Shown here one piece after another: positions 26,932 to 35,769 of a stretch of 58,497 nt of DNA. A program made the position numbers and the translations under genes. The notes below the pieces were generated by a model. It saw nothing but the letters and a program-made list of their open reading frames with translations. It made no database searches and was not told the DNA's origin. How positions within the stretch are numbered: position 1 is the stretch's first letter; each line of letters starts with the position of its first letter. The stretch covers positions 34,935 through 93,431 of the forward strand of contig JAHPYZ010000008.1 of the NCBI GenBank assembly GCA_019058425.1. Direction: 5' to 3'. The stretch is from Promethearchaeota archaeon (GTDB taxonomy: Archaea > Asgardarchaeota > Lokiarchaeia > Sigyniarchaeales > SOKP01).

Positions 26932-27735
26932 TTATTCTTTTTCATCCTTGAGCCCCGTTAACTCTCCTTCTAATACGCGAATTAAATCTTTTTTACTCTT
27001 CTGAATATCAGCGTTAAATTCTTCTTCCGTAGCCAACAAACCATTATCATCCTCAATATCAAGTACTGTCATCTTCTCTATATAACCCTCATATAAATCA
27101 TCAATTATTTTATTCAAGTTTGATATAGAATTTTGGATATTAGTATTTTTTTTAAATGAATTTTTGCTCAAACTGACTTCTCTACTTATTGTCTTTAACT
27201 CTCTTGACATTTCCTCTAATGATTCGAATATATATCGATCATTTAATAATAAAGTGATTTTCTCTTCTTCTGATTTTTTTTTTGTATCTTCCAATAATGC
27301 CCAATATAAATCCTGTACATATTCTTTAATGAGAGAATCATTATTTATTATCACCTTTTTATCACTTTCATTAAAATTATCAAGTTCCTTTATGTGGAAT
27401 CCTGTAAATATCCCTTCATTCGATTGCATTTTTTCTGAAAATTTTCTACATAGTTGTGAAATTGTTACTTCAATCTTAGGTGATATCTGCTGATTAATCA
27501 TTATGGAGACCATTACCATTTCTTTTTTACCTCGAGCCCAATCCGAGTCTAATTGAAAATAATAGATCAATAACTTTGCATTTTCAAAAGATTGGGTTAA
27601 AAATTCTTCCTTTTTTGGCTGATCCATAACATCACAAATTCTTTCGAGTATTTCAGGGTCAATCTGAGATTGTGGAAAGGAATAAAAAATAGATGGGCCA
27701 ATTTTAGTATGAAAATGTGATAATATTACGATCAT
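26932..27735 (-). CDS. Longin-like domain protein with C-terminal coiled coil
   Basis: The first 110 residues have an alternating strand/helix layout. They start MIVILSHFHTKIGPSIFYSFP, a hairpin with the G-P-x-I/L-x-x-x-x-P pattern seen in archaeal longin-like proteins, and continue with AKLLIYYFQLDSDWARGKKEMVMVSIMIN. The remaining 150 residues are charged helix with heptads (SREVSLSKNSFKKN and following). No membrane segment is present. Such proteins are abundant in Asgard genomes and are presumed to be partners of small GTPases in membrane-associated assemblies. The function here is inference. Confidence 0.68.
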   Translation of the reverse strand: MIVILSHFHTKIGPSIFYSFPQSQIDPEILERICDVMDQPKKEEFLTQSFENAKLLIYYFQLDSDWARGKKEMVMVSIMINQQISPKIEVTISQLCRKFSEKMQSNEGIFTGFHIKELDNFNESDKKVIINNDSLIKEYVQDLYWALLEDTKKKSEEEKITLLLNDRYIFESLEEMSRELKTISREVSLSKNSFKKNTNIQNSISNLNKIIDDLYEGYIEKMTVLDIEDDNGLLATEEEFNADIQKSKKDLIRVLEGELTGLKDEKE

Positions 27736-28185
27736 GTTCTTCTATGCATTTTTTTTATTGTCTTAGAATTAATATGAAAATCTCAAAATATAAATTTCTC
27801 ATTTTTTAATTATATCTTTCCAAATTAATATAGAGTAGGGATTTCAGCAAAATTCAAGCTTTATAAGATTTAATTTTTGACTGCTGAAAAGATAAAGTGG
27901 AATGTTTAAGAGAAATACTTAAACATTAGACTCCACTATCTCCATCTGTTTTTAGAGTTGAAAAAAAAATGAGATGTTAATTTTTTTAGATTCAATTTCC
28001 TTTTAAAGAAATAGGTATACTTTTCCCCAATTCTAAGATAAGATCTTCAAGATAAATTATGTTTAATTCTATTCTTACGTAGTGATTATATTTAAATAAA
28101 TCTTGAAAAGATAGCTTAACTCATTATTATTCAAGGATCTGGAACCATATTCAGTGGAAAAATTTGACTTGAAGTTAGTATAAAA
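27736..28185. other. Gene-free 450-base stretch containing a strong hairpin
   Basis: No plausible coding frame is present on either strand. The one clear structure is the long inverted repeat at 27891-27940, listed separately. The rest is AT-rich with poly-A/T runs. Confidence 0.6.
27891..27940. ncRNA. Candidate structured RNA or 3'-end hairpin
   Basis: AATGTTTAAG (27901-27910) pairs perfectly with CTTAAACATT (27918-27927) across a seven-base loop. Outside it AGTGG (27896-27900) pairs with CCACT (27933-27937) across a five-base one-sided bulge, and GAT with ATC beyond. About 18 pairs in 50 bases is unusual for this window. It lies about 245 bases after the stop of the TatD-like gene and about 155 bases before the start of the longin-like gene. 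It could be a processing signal, a small RNA or a protein-binding DNA site. Confidence 0.4.
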
Positions 28186-29019
28186 CTAGAATCTAAAAAG
28201 AGTTCTAGCATTTCTTATTATCTGCTTATTAAAATCTTCTAACTTAATTCCTTTTAACCTCGCTATTTCTTCAGCTACTAAGACTACATCTTCAGGAAGA
28301 ATGAATTTTTTAGGAGAATCCATTATGTGATAGGGAGAATCTGTTTCAGTAAGCAAATATTCCATCGGAGTAATTTCAATTACTCTTTGTAATTCCTCCT
28401 CCTTTGGATGTATATATCCAAATGAAAAGTAAAAACCCATATCGATTAGTTCGGAAACAAGTTCCTTTTTGGACATATAACCATGAATTTGGCCACCCAC
28501 ATCCTGAGCTTTTCCTTGTTTTATGATTTCCACAATATCTCTATCTGTACCATACCCTGCATGAACTACTATTGGAATATCAATTTCTCTTGCTAAAGTA
28601 ATTTGACTTTTAAACAATGCTTGTTGTCTTTTCTTGAATACATTTTTCTCATTCTCTTTTAACCCTTCAAAACCATAGCTATAATCCAATCCGATTTCTC
28701 CTATTCCATGAGGTTTTTCTCTCTCAATCTCTTTTTTTAATAGTGATATCATTTTTGAAAGGTCATTTAATGCGTTATTCCTTGATATACCGATTACATG
28801 TATTATGTTTTCCCGCTCTAATTGCTCTTGGTATCTTGGAAAATCTTTTGGATTACTAATAACTCCTATGATATAATTAACTCCTTTTTTTTTCGCGTTA
28901 GAAATCATTTCATTTATAAAATCTATTGTGGGCGTTGGCATCTTCCCTATAAGATCCATATCAACGCTCTCTGTGGGAAAAGGACTGAAAAAAACATGGG
29001 CATGACAATCAATGTACAT
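28186..29019 (-). CDS. TatD-family metal-dependent hydrolase
   Basis: This is a TIM-barrel amidohydrolase of the TatD type, a group of divalent-metal-dependent DNases and related hydrolases. Motifs are MYIDCHAHVFF at the start (two His metal ligands), GEIGLDYSYG with the metal-bridging Glu, PIVVHAGYG, IHGYMS, and LLTETDSPYHI with the catalytic Asp. The start is set at ATG 29019 so that the protein begins just before D-x-H-x-H. A GTG nine bases upstream is the alternative. It diverges from the small protein at 29122. The substrate could be DNA ends or a D-amino acyl product. Confidence 0.88.
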   Translation of the reverse strand: MYIDCHAHVFFSPFPTESVDMDLIGKMPTPTIDFINEMISNAKKKGVNYIIGVISNPKDFPRYQEQLERENIIHVIGISRNNALNDLSKMISLLKKEIEREKPHGIGEIGLDYSYGFEGLKENEKNVFKKRQQALFKSQITLAREIDIPIVVHAGYGTDRDIVEIIKQGKAQDVGGQIHGYMSKKELVSELIDMGFYFSFGYIHPKEEELQRVIEITPMEYLLTETDSPYHIMDSPKKFILPEDVVLVAEEIARLKGIKLEDFNKQIIRNARTLFRF

Positions 29020-29082
29020 TATTAACACATTTTTTTGATATTAATTAATATTATTTTATATGTAATATTCGTAAAATATTAC

Positions 29083-29092
29083 TATTTAAATA
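29083..29092 (+). promoter_or_regulatory. Probable TATA box for the gene at 29122
   Basis: TATTTAAATA stands 30 bases before the ATG at 29122. This spacing gives a nearly leaderless transcript and supports that start over the longer frame from 29035. Confidence 0.5.
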
Positions 29093-29121
29093 AAATACAA
29101 CTCAATCTATTATCTAGGAAA

Positions 29122-29544
29122 ATGAGCCCAACAATAGAAATAAATGATATTGTTAAAAAGAAATTAGACGAAATTATAGAAAAACTAGGAGTAGAAACAT
29201 ATTCAGATGCGATTAATATTAGCCTGATACAAACAAAATTGCTAGAAGATAATCAAAAAATTTTATCTGAAATCCGAGATAAACTCACAAATTTAGCTCC
29301 TATTGCGCATGAGGATACCCAAATGATTGATGCTTTAAGATCTTATGTAAATTCTGAGGATAAGGGAGACATATTGGCAATGTTTGTCAGACTTGTGGAT
29401 TCTAAAGCCAATTTGCATAAACTATTGGTATCACAAGGTAAAATTCGGGAAGCTGAAAACGTTCATTCAGAATGGAAAGCATTAGTCGAAGTAGCGAATT
29501 TGCTAGGTATTGAATCTGAACTTGAAATGATTAAGAAAGATTAA
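29122..29544 (+). CDS. Small helical protein with possible ribbon-helix-helix-like N-terminus
   Basis: From ATG 29122 the protein has 140 residues. It opens MSPTIEINDIVKKKLDEIIEK, and the following GVETYSDAINISL has the pattern of a ribbon-helix-helix fold (strand, helix, turn, helix). The rest is predicted helical and charged, without Cys. I prefer this start because the frame upstream (from 29035) encodes an unlikely hydrophobic leader and a TATA box lies 30 bases before this ATG. It could be a transcription factor or an antitoxin-like dimer, but no partner toxin gene is adjacent. Confidence 0.6.
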   Translation: MSPTIEINDIVKKKLDEIIEKLGVETYSDAINISLIQTKLLEDNQKILSEIRDKLTNLAPIAHEDTQMIDALRSYVNSEDKGDILAMFVRLVDSKANLHKLLVSQGKIREAENVHSEWKALVEVANLLGIESELEMIKKD

Positions 29545-29571
29545 AGGAAAAATACGCAGAAATTACTCAAA

Positions 29572-30837
29572 TCAGATTCTATAATCTATTCTAGGTAAAT
29601 TATCGATATCATACGGAAGTATAGAGTTGTCTGGGATTGGATCAATATAAATACGTCTAAAATTTGGATGTTGCATTCTGCAAAAAGTACTTCGATGATT
29701 ATATGCTGGATGCCGAATCATCTTTTTCCATATATCCTTTAAAGTTTTATTTTTTATATTCCCAAATGAAAGAGGTGTGAAATCACAAGGTGAAACATCA
29801 CCATATGCTGAAACATAATATTGGAGATTCACTGCTAAACAACCAATACCTCCAAGATATCCTTCTATAGAATTTTGCCACGATTGTGAATTGAATTGTG
29901 GGACTTCTTTTTGCTTAAAAACATTAGAAGAGAATTTTCTCAACTCCTCATGTTGTTCTGGAGTAAGCATCTCGCTAGTATTGTTTAACATACTTCCTGT
30001 TGGTACCGCATCAAAAAGGATTAGATTTTCTACTCCAAGTTTTTTTCCAAGTAAATAAAGCTTTTTATACATTCCTTTTTCAGTTGATGAACGAGTAGCA
30101 TACGAAGACATTCCAACAAAACCCCCTCTGTCTTTCATTTTCTTTATTCCTTTAATTGCAGCTTCGAATAGACCTTCCTTACCCCTTAATTGATCATGTT
30201 CATCAGGAATAGCACTATCAATGCTAACAAAAAGTGAATATAATCCAGCATCAACTAGTTTTTTAATATTCTCTTCTGTTAACAATAATCCATTTGTAAA
30301 TAGAATAGGTAAAGCTTTCCTTTTATCCACATATGTGATTAATTCATAAATATCATCGCGTAATAATGGTTCACCTCCCGTGAATGCAATGAGTGACACA
30401 CCAAGATTTTGACTCTGATCTATTAAGGCTTTCGCCTCTCTAGTTGAAAGTTCACTCAAATCATTCCTCAAGTGCCTACCTGCACTACAATGCCTACAAT
30501 TACATTGACATCTATAAGTAACAGCAAATGTCATGGCAACAGGAAAAGTGTGACGAAAGATTTTACTCATTATAATGGCTTTCATTACTCTCAGCATTGG
30601 ATGACTTCCAACTGGAGGGGCAAATGTATTTGCTACTCTTTTTCCTTTCCAATCTCCTAAATTGTTATAATGTCCATAAAAGCTTGCTTGGAGCGCCATC
30701 ATAATAAGGAATTTAAATTTATCAAAAATAGGATTTAACAAACCCGTTCCAATAATTTCTCCCGTTTCTAACTTTTTAAAACTTAAAAGCTTTTTACCTA
30801 AAAATTGTAATAATACTCTTTCTCTTATCATCTCCAA
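29572..30837 (-). CDS. Radical SAM protein with SPASM-like C-terminus
   Basis: A 421-residue radical SAM enzyme. The cluster motif Cys110-x3-Cys114-x2-Cys117 lies in YRCQCNCRHCSAG, followed by FTGGEPLLRDD (the GGEP SAM-binding motif). The C-terminal region contains GCLAVNLQYYVSAYGDVSPCDF and STFCRMQHP, Cys spacings like those of SPASM/twitch domains that hold extra Fe-S clusters. An N-terminal 95-residue extension precedes the core. SPASM-type proteins modify peptides or small molecules, or act in haem d1/AhbC-like and lipid pathways. No precursor peptide gene is visible. Substrate unknown. Confidence 0.88.
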   Translation of the reverse strand: MEMIRERVLLQFLGKKLLSFKKLETGEIIGTGLLNPIFDKFKFLIMMALQASFYGHYNNLGDWKGKRVANTFAPPVGSHPMLRVMKAIIMSKIFRHTFPVAMTFAVTYRCQCNCRHCSAGRHLRNDLSELSTREAKALIDQSQNLGVSLIAFTGGEPLLRDDIYELITYVDKRKALPILFTNGLLLTEENIKKLVDAGLYSLFVSIDSAIPDEHDQLRGKEGLFEAAIKGIKKMKDRGGFVGMSSYATRSSTEKGMYKKLYLLGKKLGVENLILFDAVPTGSMLNNTSEMLTPEQHEELRKFSSNVFKQKEVPQFNSQSWQNSIEGYLGGIGCLAVNLQYYVSAYGDVSPCDFTPLSFGNIKNKTLKDIWKKMIRHPAYNHRSTFCRMQHPNFRRIYIDPIPDNSILPYDIDNLPRIDYRI

Positions 30838-30918
30838 TTCAATAAAAAGAGCAGTTTTAATTTAAATATTAACATTTAATTTTAAGAAGATATATATTTT
30901 TTAATTGACTTCGTCATA

Positions 30919-31416
30919 TTACATCCTTATTTCACTTAGGGTATCATCAAGGTAATGAATATTTATGGGTTCGAGAGTGTCCCTTAAAGCATTAGCTAGT
31001 GAATATCTAAAAGCCCATATTTCTACGTTTTTATTCAGTTCTTTCACTTTCTTGACAATTGGAACAAAATCACCATCTCCTGATACCAACACTGCTGTAT
31101 CGTATATATCTTCATAAGCAAATGAGACAATATCAATTGCAATATTAATATCAATTTTCTTTTCAATAGCTCTACTTGATGTTATTTTATCAAAACTCGC
31201 TTTAATTACATAACCACTTCGATTGTTTAACTCCTCATACCATTTCTTCTTCTCGGGACTTATTGGATATACAACACCCTCATACAAGCAAATTTTCTTT
31301 AATTCTCGATCACCAACTATGATCTTTTTCAATTTTTCATAATCCGCCTTTATGTCATATTTTCTAAATCCCTTGAAAATATTACTATTATCTATGAAAA
31401 CTACGATTCTTTCCAA
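30919..31416 (-). CDS. NYN-domain (LabA/DUF88) nuclease-like protein
   Basis: A 165-residue NYN/PIN-like protein. VVFIDNSNIFKGF (residues 5-17) with Asp9, DINIAIDIVSFAYE and VLVSGDGDFVPIVKKV supply the acidic metal-binding cluster of this RNase-type fold. NYN proteins process RNA in bacteria and eukaryotes. The next gene upstream on the same strand, 110 bases away, carries an RNase-HII-like motif, so the pair may act together on nucleic acid. Confidence 0.87.
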   Translation of the reverse strand: MERIVVFIDNSNIFKGFRKYDIKADYEKLKKIIVGDRELKKICLYEGVVYPISPEKKKWYEELNNRSGYVIKASFDKITSSRAIEKKIDINIAIDIVSFAYEDIYDTAVLVSGDGDFVPIVKKVKELNKNVEIWAFRYSLANALRDTLEPINIHYLDDTLSEIRM

Positions 31417-31525
31417 TTCTATACTTCACTTGCTTCTACAAAATAGAATTAATTATATATTATTAAAAATAGTTCTTTGCTGTAATAATTTTAACTATAA
31501 AAAAAAACTATAAAAATATTGTAAA

Positions 31526-32233
31526 CTATTGACTCTTTGAAGTAATTTTTCTTACAGAAATAGGTTTCTCAAATGTAAGATTATAAATCTTTTCTGCTCT
31601 TTTCTTAATTTCTTCTCTTTTATTAGTCTTAGCTCTTTTGGAATTCTTATATCTCTTCATTGCAATTTTCCGCCATTTTTTCTTCCAAGAGGGAAAACCA
31701 GTTTTAACAAACCGCTCTCGATTTGGAAAATCTCGGCATACCCAATTGAATAAGATAAAGTATCTTTGGATACCTGATTCTTTTGTAAGATTACTAGAAT
31801 TCACTCCGAGTTTTCGAAGGTGTTGAATAAATCTACCCTCCACAGCATCTTGAAGTTTTCCTTCAATAATAGCTGGTTCGTAGTATATATCATTCTCGTT
31901 AAAATATTCTCTAACAAGATCGAAACAATTACCCCTACATAGAAGAATTCTATCCTTCTTGCTGTGTTTCAGCTCTCTAAGAGCATTAATTACAATTTTT
32001 ACTATATGTTTTTTCGGGCGATCATCATCCTTATTGTCTTCATTATAGAGCCCCACGGGTACAGCTCGAAATATTATCCTTTCAGTTTCCGTGTCTCGAA
32101 AGCCAATGAAGGCATCTCCGACAAGATCTCCAGTCCCAGCGTCATCAATTTCTATTGTTCTTCCCTTCCACTCGCTGGGATTATTAGTGGATTGGCACGA
32201 CACATCGTCGTCTTTTTCCATTTTTGTCTTCAT
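31526..32233 (-). CDS. Uncharacterised protein with RNase-HII-like N-terminal motif
   Basis: A 235-residue protein. After a 25-residue polar leader it has TIEIDDAGTGDLVGDAFIGF (residues 26-45). This parallels the D-E-A-G-R-G-P motif at the first catalytic strand of RNase HII. A second strand carries RAVPVGLY, then VKIVINALRELK and DRILLCRGNCFDLVREYF. The C-terminal quarter is strongly basic (KKWRKIAMKRYKNSKRAK). I infer an RNase-H-fold protein binding nucleic acid. RNase HII proper usually has different flanking sequence, so catalytic activity is uncertain. It neighbours the NYN gene. Confidence 0.55.
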   Translation of the reverse strand: MKTKMEKDDDVSCQSTNNPSEWKGRTIEIDDAGTGDLVGDAFIGFRDTETERIIFRAVPVGLYNEDNKDDDRPKKHIVKIVINALRELKHSKKDRILLCRGNCFDLVREYFNENDIYYEPAIIEGKLQDAVEGRFIQHLRKLGVNSSNLTKESGIQRYFILFNWVCRDFPNRERFVKTGFPSWKKKWRKIAMKRYKNSKRAKTNKREEIKKRAEKIYNLTFEKPISVRKITSKSQ

Positions 32234-32293
32234 TAATAAATTATATAATTAGAGCCATAAATACCTTGGGCTTATTTTTTAAAGTGGTTTAAG

Positions 32294-33181
32294 TTAATTA
32301 GTATTTAAAAAAATCATTCTTTCTCGAGCTCTCCTCTTATCTCGTCTTCTGGCAAGAACGATGATAATTATAAGTCCTCCTATCAATAAAGGAAAAAAAA
32401 TGAAAGGAAATAGTCTTCCCCAAGGATTATAATATGAAAAAGAGATATAAACACTATCTACATTAATGATTTCATTTTCCCATTCCCAAACATAACTTAT
32501 ACCATCTTCAATATCGGAGATAGTGCAATTGTACTCGAAATGATCCTCTCTATATTCTGAATATGAATCTGGGTGCTTTCCAAATACTCTAAATTCAACT
32601 CGTTCTGTTATCGTTCCATTCCAAGCACGAGATGTTCCTACATCATAAAAAATATCTAACCCATCATAATTTTCAGGTTTATCTACATACGCATTAAAAC
32701 TATATTCAACAGTTATAGAATTATTTTCAGGAATTGTCACATTAATAATTATAAATTTCCTCATACTCATATAGCGCCAGTCTAAATATTGATCCCATGG
32801 ACTTAACGTATAGTTATACTCAAGAAATCCATAAGGAATTGAGCTATTATTTATTTTTATCACACATGACGATTCTAAGTTTGTAAGAAGTGTTGAAAAG
32901 GGAGCCGCTAGTGTTATATTTTTGGCTTTATCTGGATTAAATATAGTATAATTACCAGTGAAATTAATATTGATTTTCCTATGATGATATACCGCATCAA
33001 TGTTAAAAAGAACACTTGCATTTGTCATCATTAAAGAAACATTTTCTTCGGGAAGAAAATTGCCCATTCCTGTCCCTACAATTCTTATTACGTCAGCTTT
33101 AGATTCTTTAATTTTTATAGGAAAACTAATTATTATAATTAAAATCAAGTATATGATAATAAGGAGGCGATCTTTTTTCAT
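32294..33181 (-). CDS. Type I membrane glycoprotein-like surface protein
   Basis: A signal peptide (MKKDRLLIIIYLILIIIISF) is followed by about 220 mostly beta residues with around ten N-x-S/T sequons. One membrane helix near the C-terminus (FIFFPLLIGGLIIIIVLA) ends in a basic stop-transfer tail (RRRDKRRARER). The juxtamembrane PWGRLFPF is a possible conserved element. I recognise no enzyme motif. It is an extracellular domain anchored by a single helix, probably N-glycosylated. Confidence 0.72.
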   Translation of the reverse strand: MKKDRLLIIIYLILIIIISFPIKIKESKADVIRIVGTGMGNFLPEENVSLMMTNASVLFNIDAVYHHRKININFTGNYTIFNPDKAKNITLAAPFSTLLTNLESSCVIKINNSSIPYGFLEYNYTLSPWDQYLDWRYMSMRKFIIINVTIPENNSITVEYSFNAYVDKPENYDGLDIFYDVGTSRAWNGTITERVEFRVFGKHPDSYSEYREDHFEYNCTISDIEDGISYVWEWENEIINVDSVYISFSYYNPWGRLFPFIFFPLLIGGLIIIIVLARRRDKRRARERMIFLNTN

Positions 33182-33295
33182 TATGACCCTCTTGACTCAA
33201 TACTTCTTATTAATCAATAGATCAAATGATGTCTTTATAAGATTTATTAATTATTATCTTCATTTGTCTTTTTAAAAAATATCATCAAAACAAAA

Positions 33296-33523
33296 TTAGA
33301 AGTTTTCAAAAATCCATCTTAATTTACATTGACGGGAACAAAAAAATCGTTTTTTTGGTTCTTGAGCAATATTAATATGGTGATATTTCTTATTCCACTT
33401 AGTACTCACGATGCTTTTTCCACAGAATTCACAACGTGGTATTTCTATTTTCTCCCTTTCTTTAATTTCTTTAAATACTTCCATCAGATGTGATGTAACT
33501 TTTACAATTTCATTTTTGCTCAA
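33296..33523 (-). CDS. TRASH/MYM-like zinc-finger small protein
   Basis: In 75 residues the motif CEFCGKSI is followed after about 25 residues by FFCSRQCKLRWI, the two-Cys/two-Cys treble-clef pattern of TRASH and MYM-type zinc fingers. The N-terminal 25 residues are a helix with heptads. Related proteins bind metals or act as transcription cofactors. No partner is adjacent. Confidence 0.6.
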   Translation of the reverse strand: MSKNEIVKVTSHLMEVFKEIKEREKIEIPRCEFCGKSIVSTKWNKKYHHINIAQEPKKRFFCSRQCKLRWIFENF

Positions 33524-33725
33524 AGAATTTTAATTTCAAATTAAATGGGCATATTCAGATTAATGTTTAAAACCTTTTATATATAAGTTAAAAATGTAAC
33601 GAAAACTTTCAGCAATTCTTGAAATTTTTGTTCAATAATGGGAAAACTGATTTTAAGATAAAAATAATTTAAATCCTTAACTAATTAAGATGATTTCTAA
33701 AACATAAACATATGATAGGTGATTA

Positions 33726-34736
33726 TTATGTTAGTATTCTTATGATCTCTAACCCATCTTCCTGATCAGCTACATAAGCAATATTACCAATAACATCTAC
33801 ATCAGTTGCATGACCACCATCCATAAATCGCGCAACTCTTCTTGGATTCGACGGATTACTCACATCAACAACTATTAAACCCCTTTGATAATCTGCTAAG
33901 AATGCTTTTGTTCCATTTACAACGGCACAAAAAATATTACTTTGCTCATCATAGACACCTACTTGAACAATTTGGGAAGGATTAGAAACATCTAGTATTC
34001 TTAATTCTCCTCCTCCCATACCATGATTACCAACATATACATAATTACCATAAGCATAGGGATTCCAATAGTCCACTCCACTAGGAGTATGACTTCCAAT
34101 TTGGACAGGATTTGAAGGATCACTTACGTCAATAACTATCAAGCCAGTAAATTCTGAATGATGATCTGATATATAAGCGATATTATTAATAACACTTACA
34201 TGAACACACGACCCAGGTATATCAAAACGAGCTATTAGTCTAACATCGGAAGGATCAGTTACATTTAAAATTACTAAACCCCTCGACCAATCTGCTAGAT
34301 ATGCCACATCTCCGATAACCTGTACGTCATAAGCAGCAGCGCTTCCAATGTATTCATCTATTTTAATAGGGTTTGATAGATCACTTATGTTAAGAATCTC
34401 TAATCCTACCATTCTATTCGCTACATAAGCAATTTCTCCTACAACATCCACGCTAAATGGAAGTCCGCTTTGATAATATGACCCTATTTTATAAGGATGA
34501 GTAGGATCACTCACATTAATGATTAATAATCCACCAGGATTGTTATCTGCTGTATCCACTACATATGCAATATCTCCCTGAACCTCAACTTCAGTTGCTC
34601 TTCCTCCCGTGTTAATTTGGCCTAATTTTTGTGTATTTAACGATGAATATGGGAAAAAAATATTTATCATAATGCTTACTATAACTAATGAGCTTAGAGA
34701 AACAGCAAGTATCCTTAGATGATGCTTTCTTTCCAT
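33726..34736 (-). CDS. LVIVD-repeat beta-propeller surface protein
   Basis: After an N-terminal signal anchor (LAVSLSSLVIVSIMINIFF), 336 residues contain about seven repeats of roughly 42 residues. Each has the pattern I-A-Y-V-A-D, then G-L-x-I-x-D-V-S-D-P-S-N-P (for example SGVDYWNPYAYGNYVYVGNH within one unit). This is the LVIVD repeat, which folds as a beta-propeller on the cell surface and probably mediates binding. It stands alone between a zinc-finger gene and a phosphoesterase gene. Confidence 0.88.
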   Translation of the reverse strand: MERKHHLRILAVSLSSLVIVSIMINIFFPYSSLNTQKLGQINTGGRATEVEVQGDIAYVVDTADNNPGGLLIINVSDPTHPYKIGSYYQSGLPFSVDVVGEIAYVANRMVGLEILNISDLSNPIKIDEYIGSAAAYDVQVIGDVAYLADWSRGLVILNVTDPSDVRLIARFDIPGSCVHVSVINNIAYISDHHSEFTGLIVIDVSDPSNPVQIGSHTPSGVDYWNPYAYGNYVYVGNHGMGGGELRILDVSNPSQIVQVGVYDEQSNIFCAVVNGTKAFLADYQRGLIVVDVSNPSNPRRVARFMDGGHATDVDVIGNIAYVADQEDGLEIIRILT

Positions 34737-34877
34737 GATCGATCTGTTTTAATTAAATTAAGATGAGTACTACAAAAAATAAGAATTTAAAAAATTATTG
34801 ATATATTGGATATTAAAACTAAATATTTGGATTTATTTTATGATTTTATAAAATTTTATCGCTATTTATATGGTAAA

Positions 34878-35729
34878 TTAATCAGGTACTTTTTTAATTA
34901 ATTTTCGCTCAAAATCCATTGCATCTAAATTAATCAAAGCACAAGTCAGAAAATTTTCATGTTGATGAGATTGTCCTGGTTGGATACATATAGTCTTCCC
35001 TATTTGAGAATACCATTTACCCGAGGATTCAGGAGATTCGTGAATATGACCATGGAGGGATAATCTTGGTTGATTTTCTTTAAAAAATGAATATTCTGCT
35101 TGTGACCCTACTTTTTTACCATCATGGGTTACATCAAGATCTATATTAGCTGGGGGATTATGAAATACATAAATAGTATTATTCATATCAGATGGTTTTA
35201 CTAGATTTCTAAGTTCTTCTTCAATGGTAGGGAGTGTATTAACGTGTGAAGCCCAATCTTCAATTTTTTTAAATCCATTAGGAGTAGAAAGATATTGCCT
35301 ACCAATTTGTTTTGGAAGCTCAAAATTTTCAGTATCTTTTCGTGCTCTATCTTTTAGACCAAAAGGCAAGTCTGTAACCCAATTCATCCCTATAAACTCA
35401 TATTTAGTCCCATCAAGCTGGAATCTCGTTTGAGCCATATTAACTACATAAGAATATTTATCGCACGTTTTTTGAAATAAGTCATCAAATACCCCTAAAT
35501 CATCATTTCCTAATAAACCTAAATAGTATATCCCGGCGGATTCAAATCTCGAAAAGTATTCATCAAGAAATCCTGTTATAAACTTGTCTTGATGCATTAA
35601 ATTTCCTTTAAATGTGAGCATATCGCCACCATTTGCTACAATATCAACTTTTAATGAACGGGCGATTTCGAAAATTTTATTATGTTTCCATTCAATCCCG
35701 TGTATATCTGTTACATACAATAACTTCAT
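34878..35729 (-). CDS. Metallophosphoesterase (calcineurin-like)
   Basis: A 283-residue phosphoesterase with all metal motifs: VTDIHG (Asp8, His10), NGGDML (Asp36), GLLGNDD (Asn75), VFHNPP and LHGHIHESP. The GND instead of GNH motif is a small variation. Substrates of such enzymes include cyclic nucleotides, nucleotides and DNA, and no further inference is possible. No signal peptide is present. It is followed by a carotenoid-type membrane protein gene in the same direction (about 40 bases). Confidence 0.88.
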   Translation of the reverse strand: MKLLYVTDIHGIEWKHNKIFEIARSLKVDIVANGGDMLTFKGNLMHQDKFITGFLDEYFSRFESAGIYYLGLLGNDDLGVFDDLFQKTCDKYSYVVNMAQTRFQLDGTKYEFIGMNWVTDLPFGLKDRARKDTENFELPKQIGRQYLSTPNGFKKIEDWASHVNTLPTIEEELRNLVKPSDMNNTIYVFHNPPANIDLDVTHDGKKVGSQAEYSFFKENQPRLSLHGHIHESPESSGKWYSQIGKTICIQPGQSHQHENFLTCALINLDAMDFERKLIKKVPD

Positions 35730-35769
35730 AATTATGTTTTAGAAGTGTGTTTAAAATTAAAACTCATGA

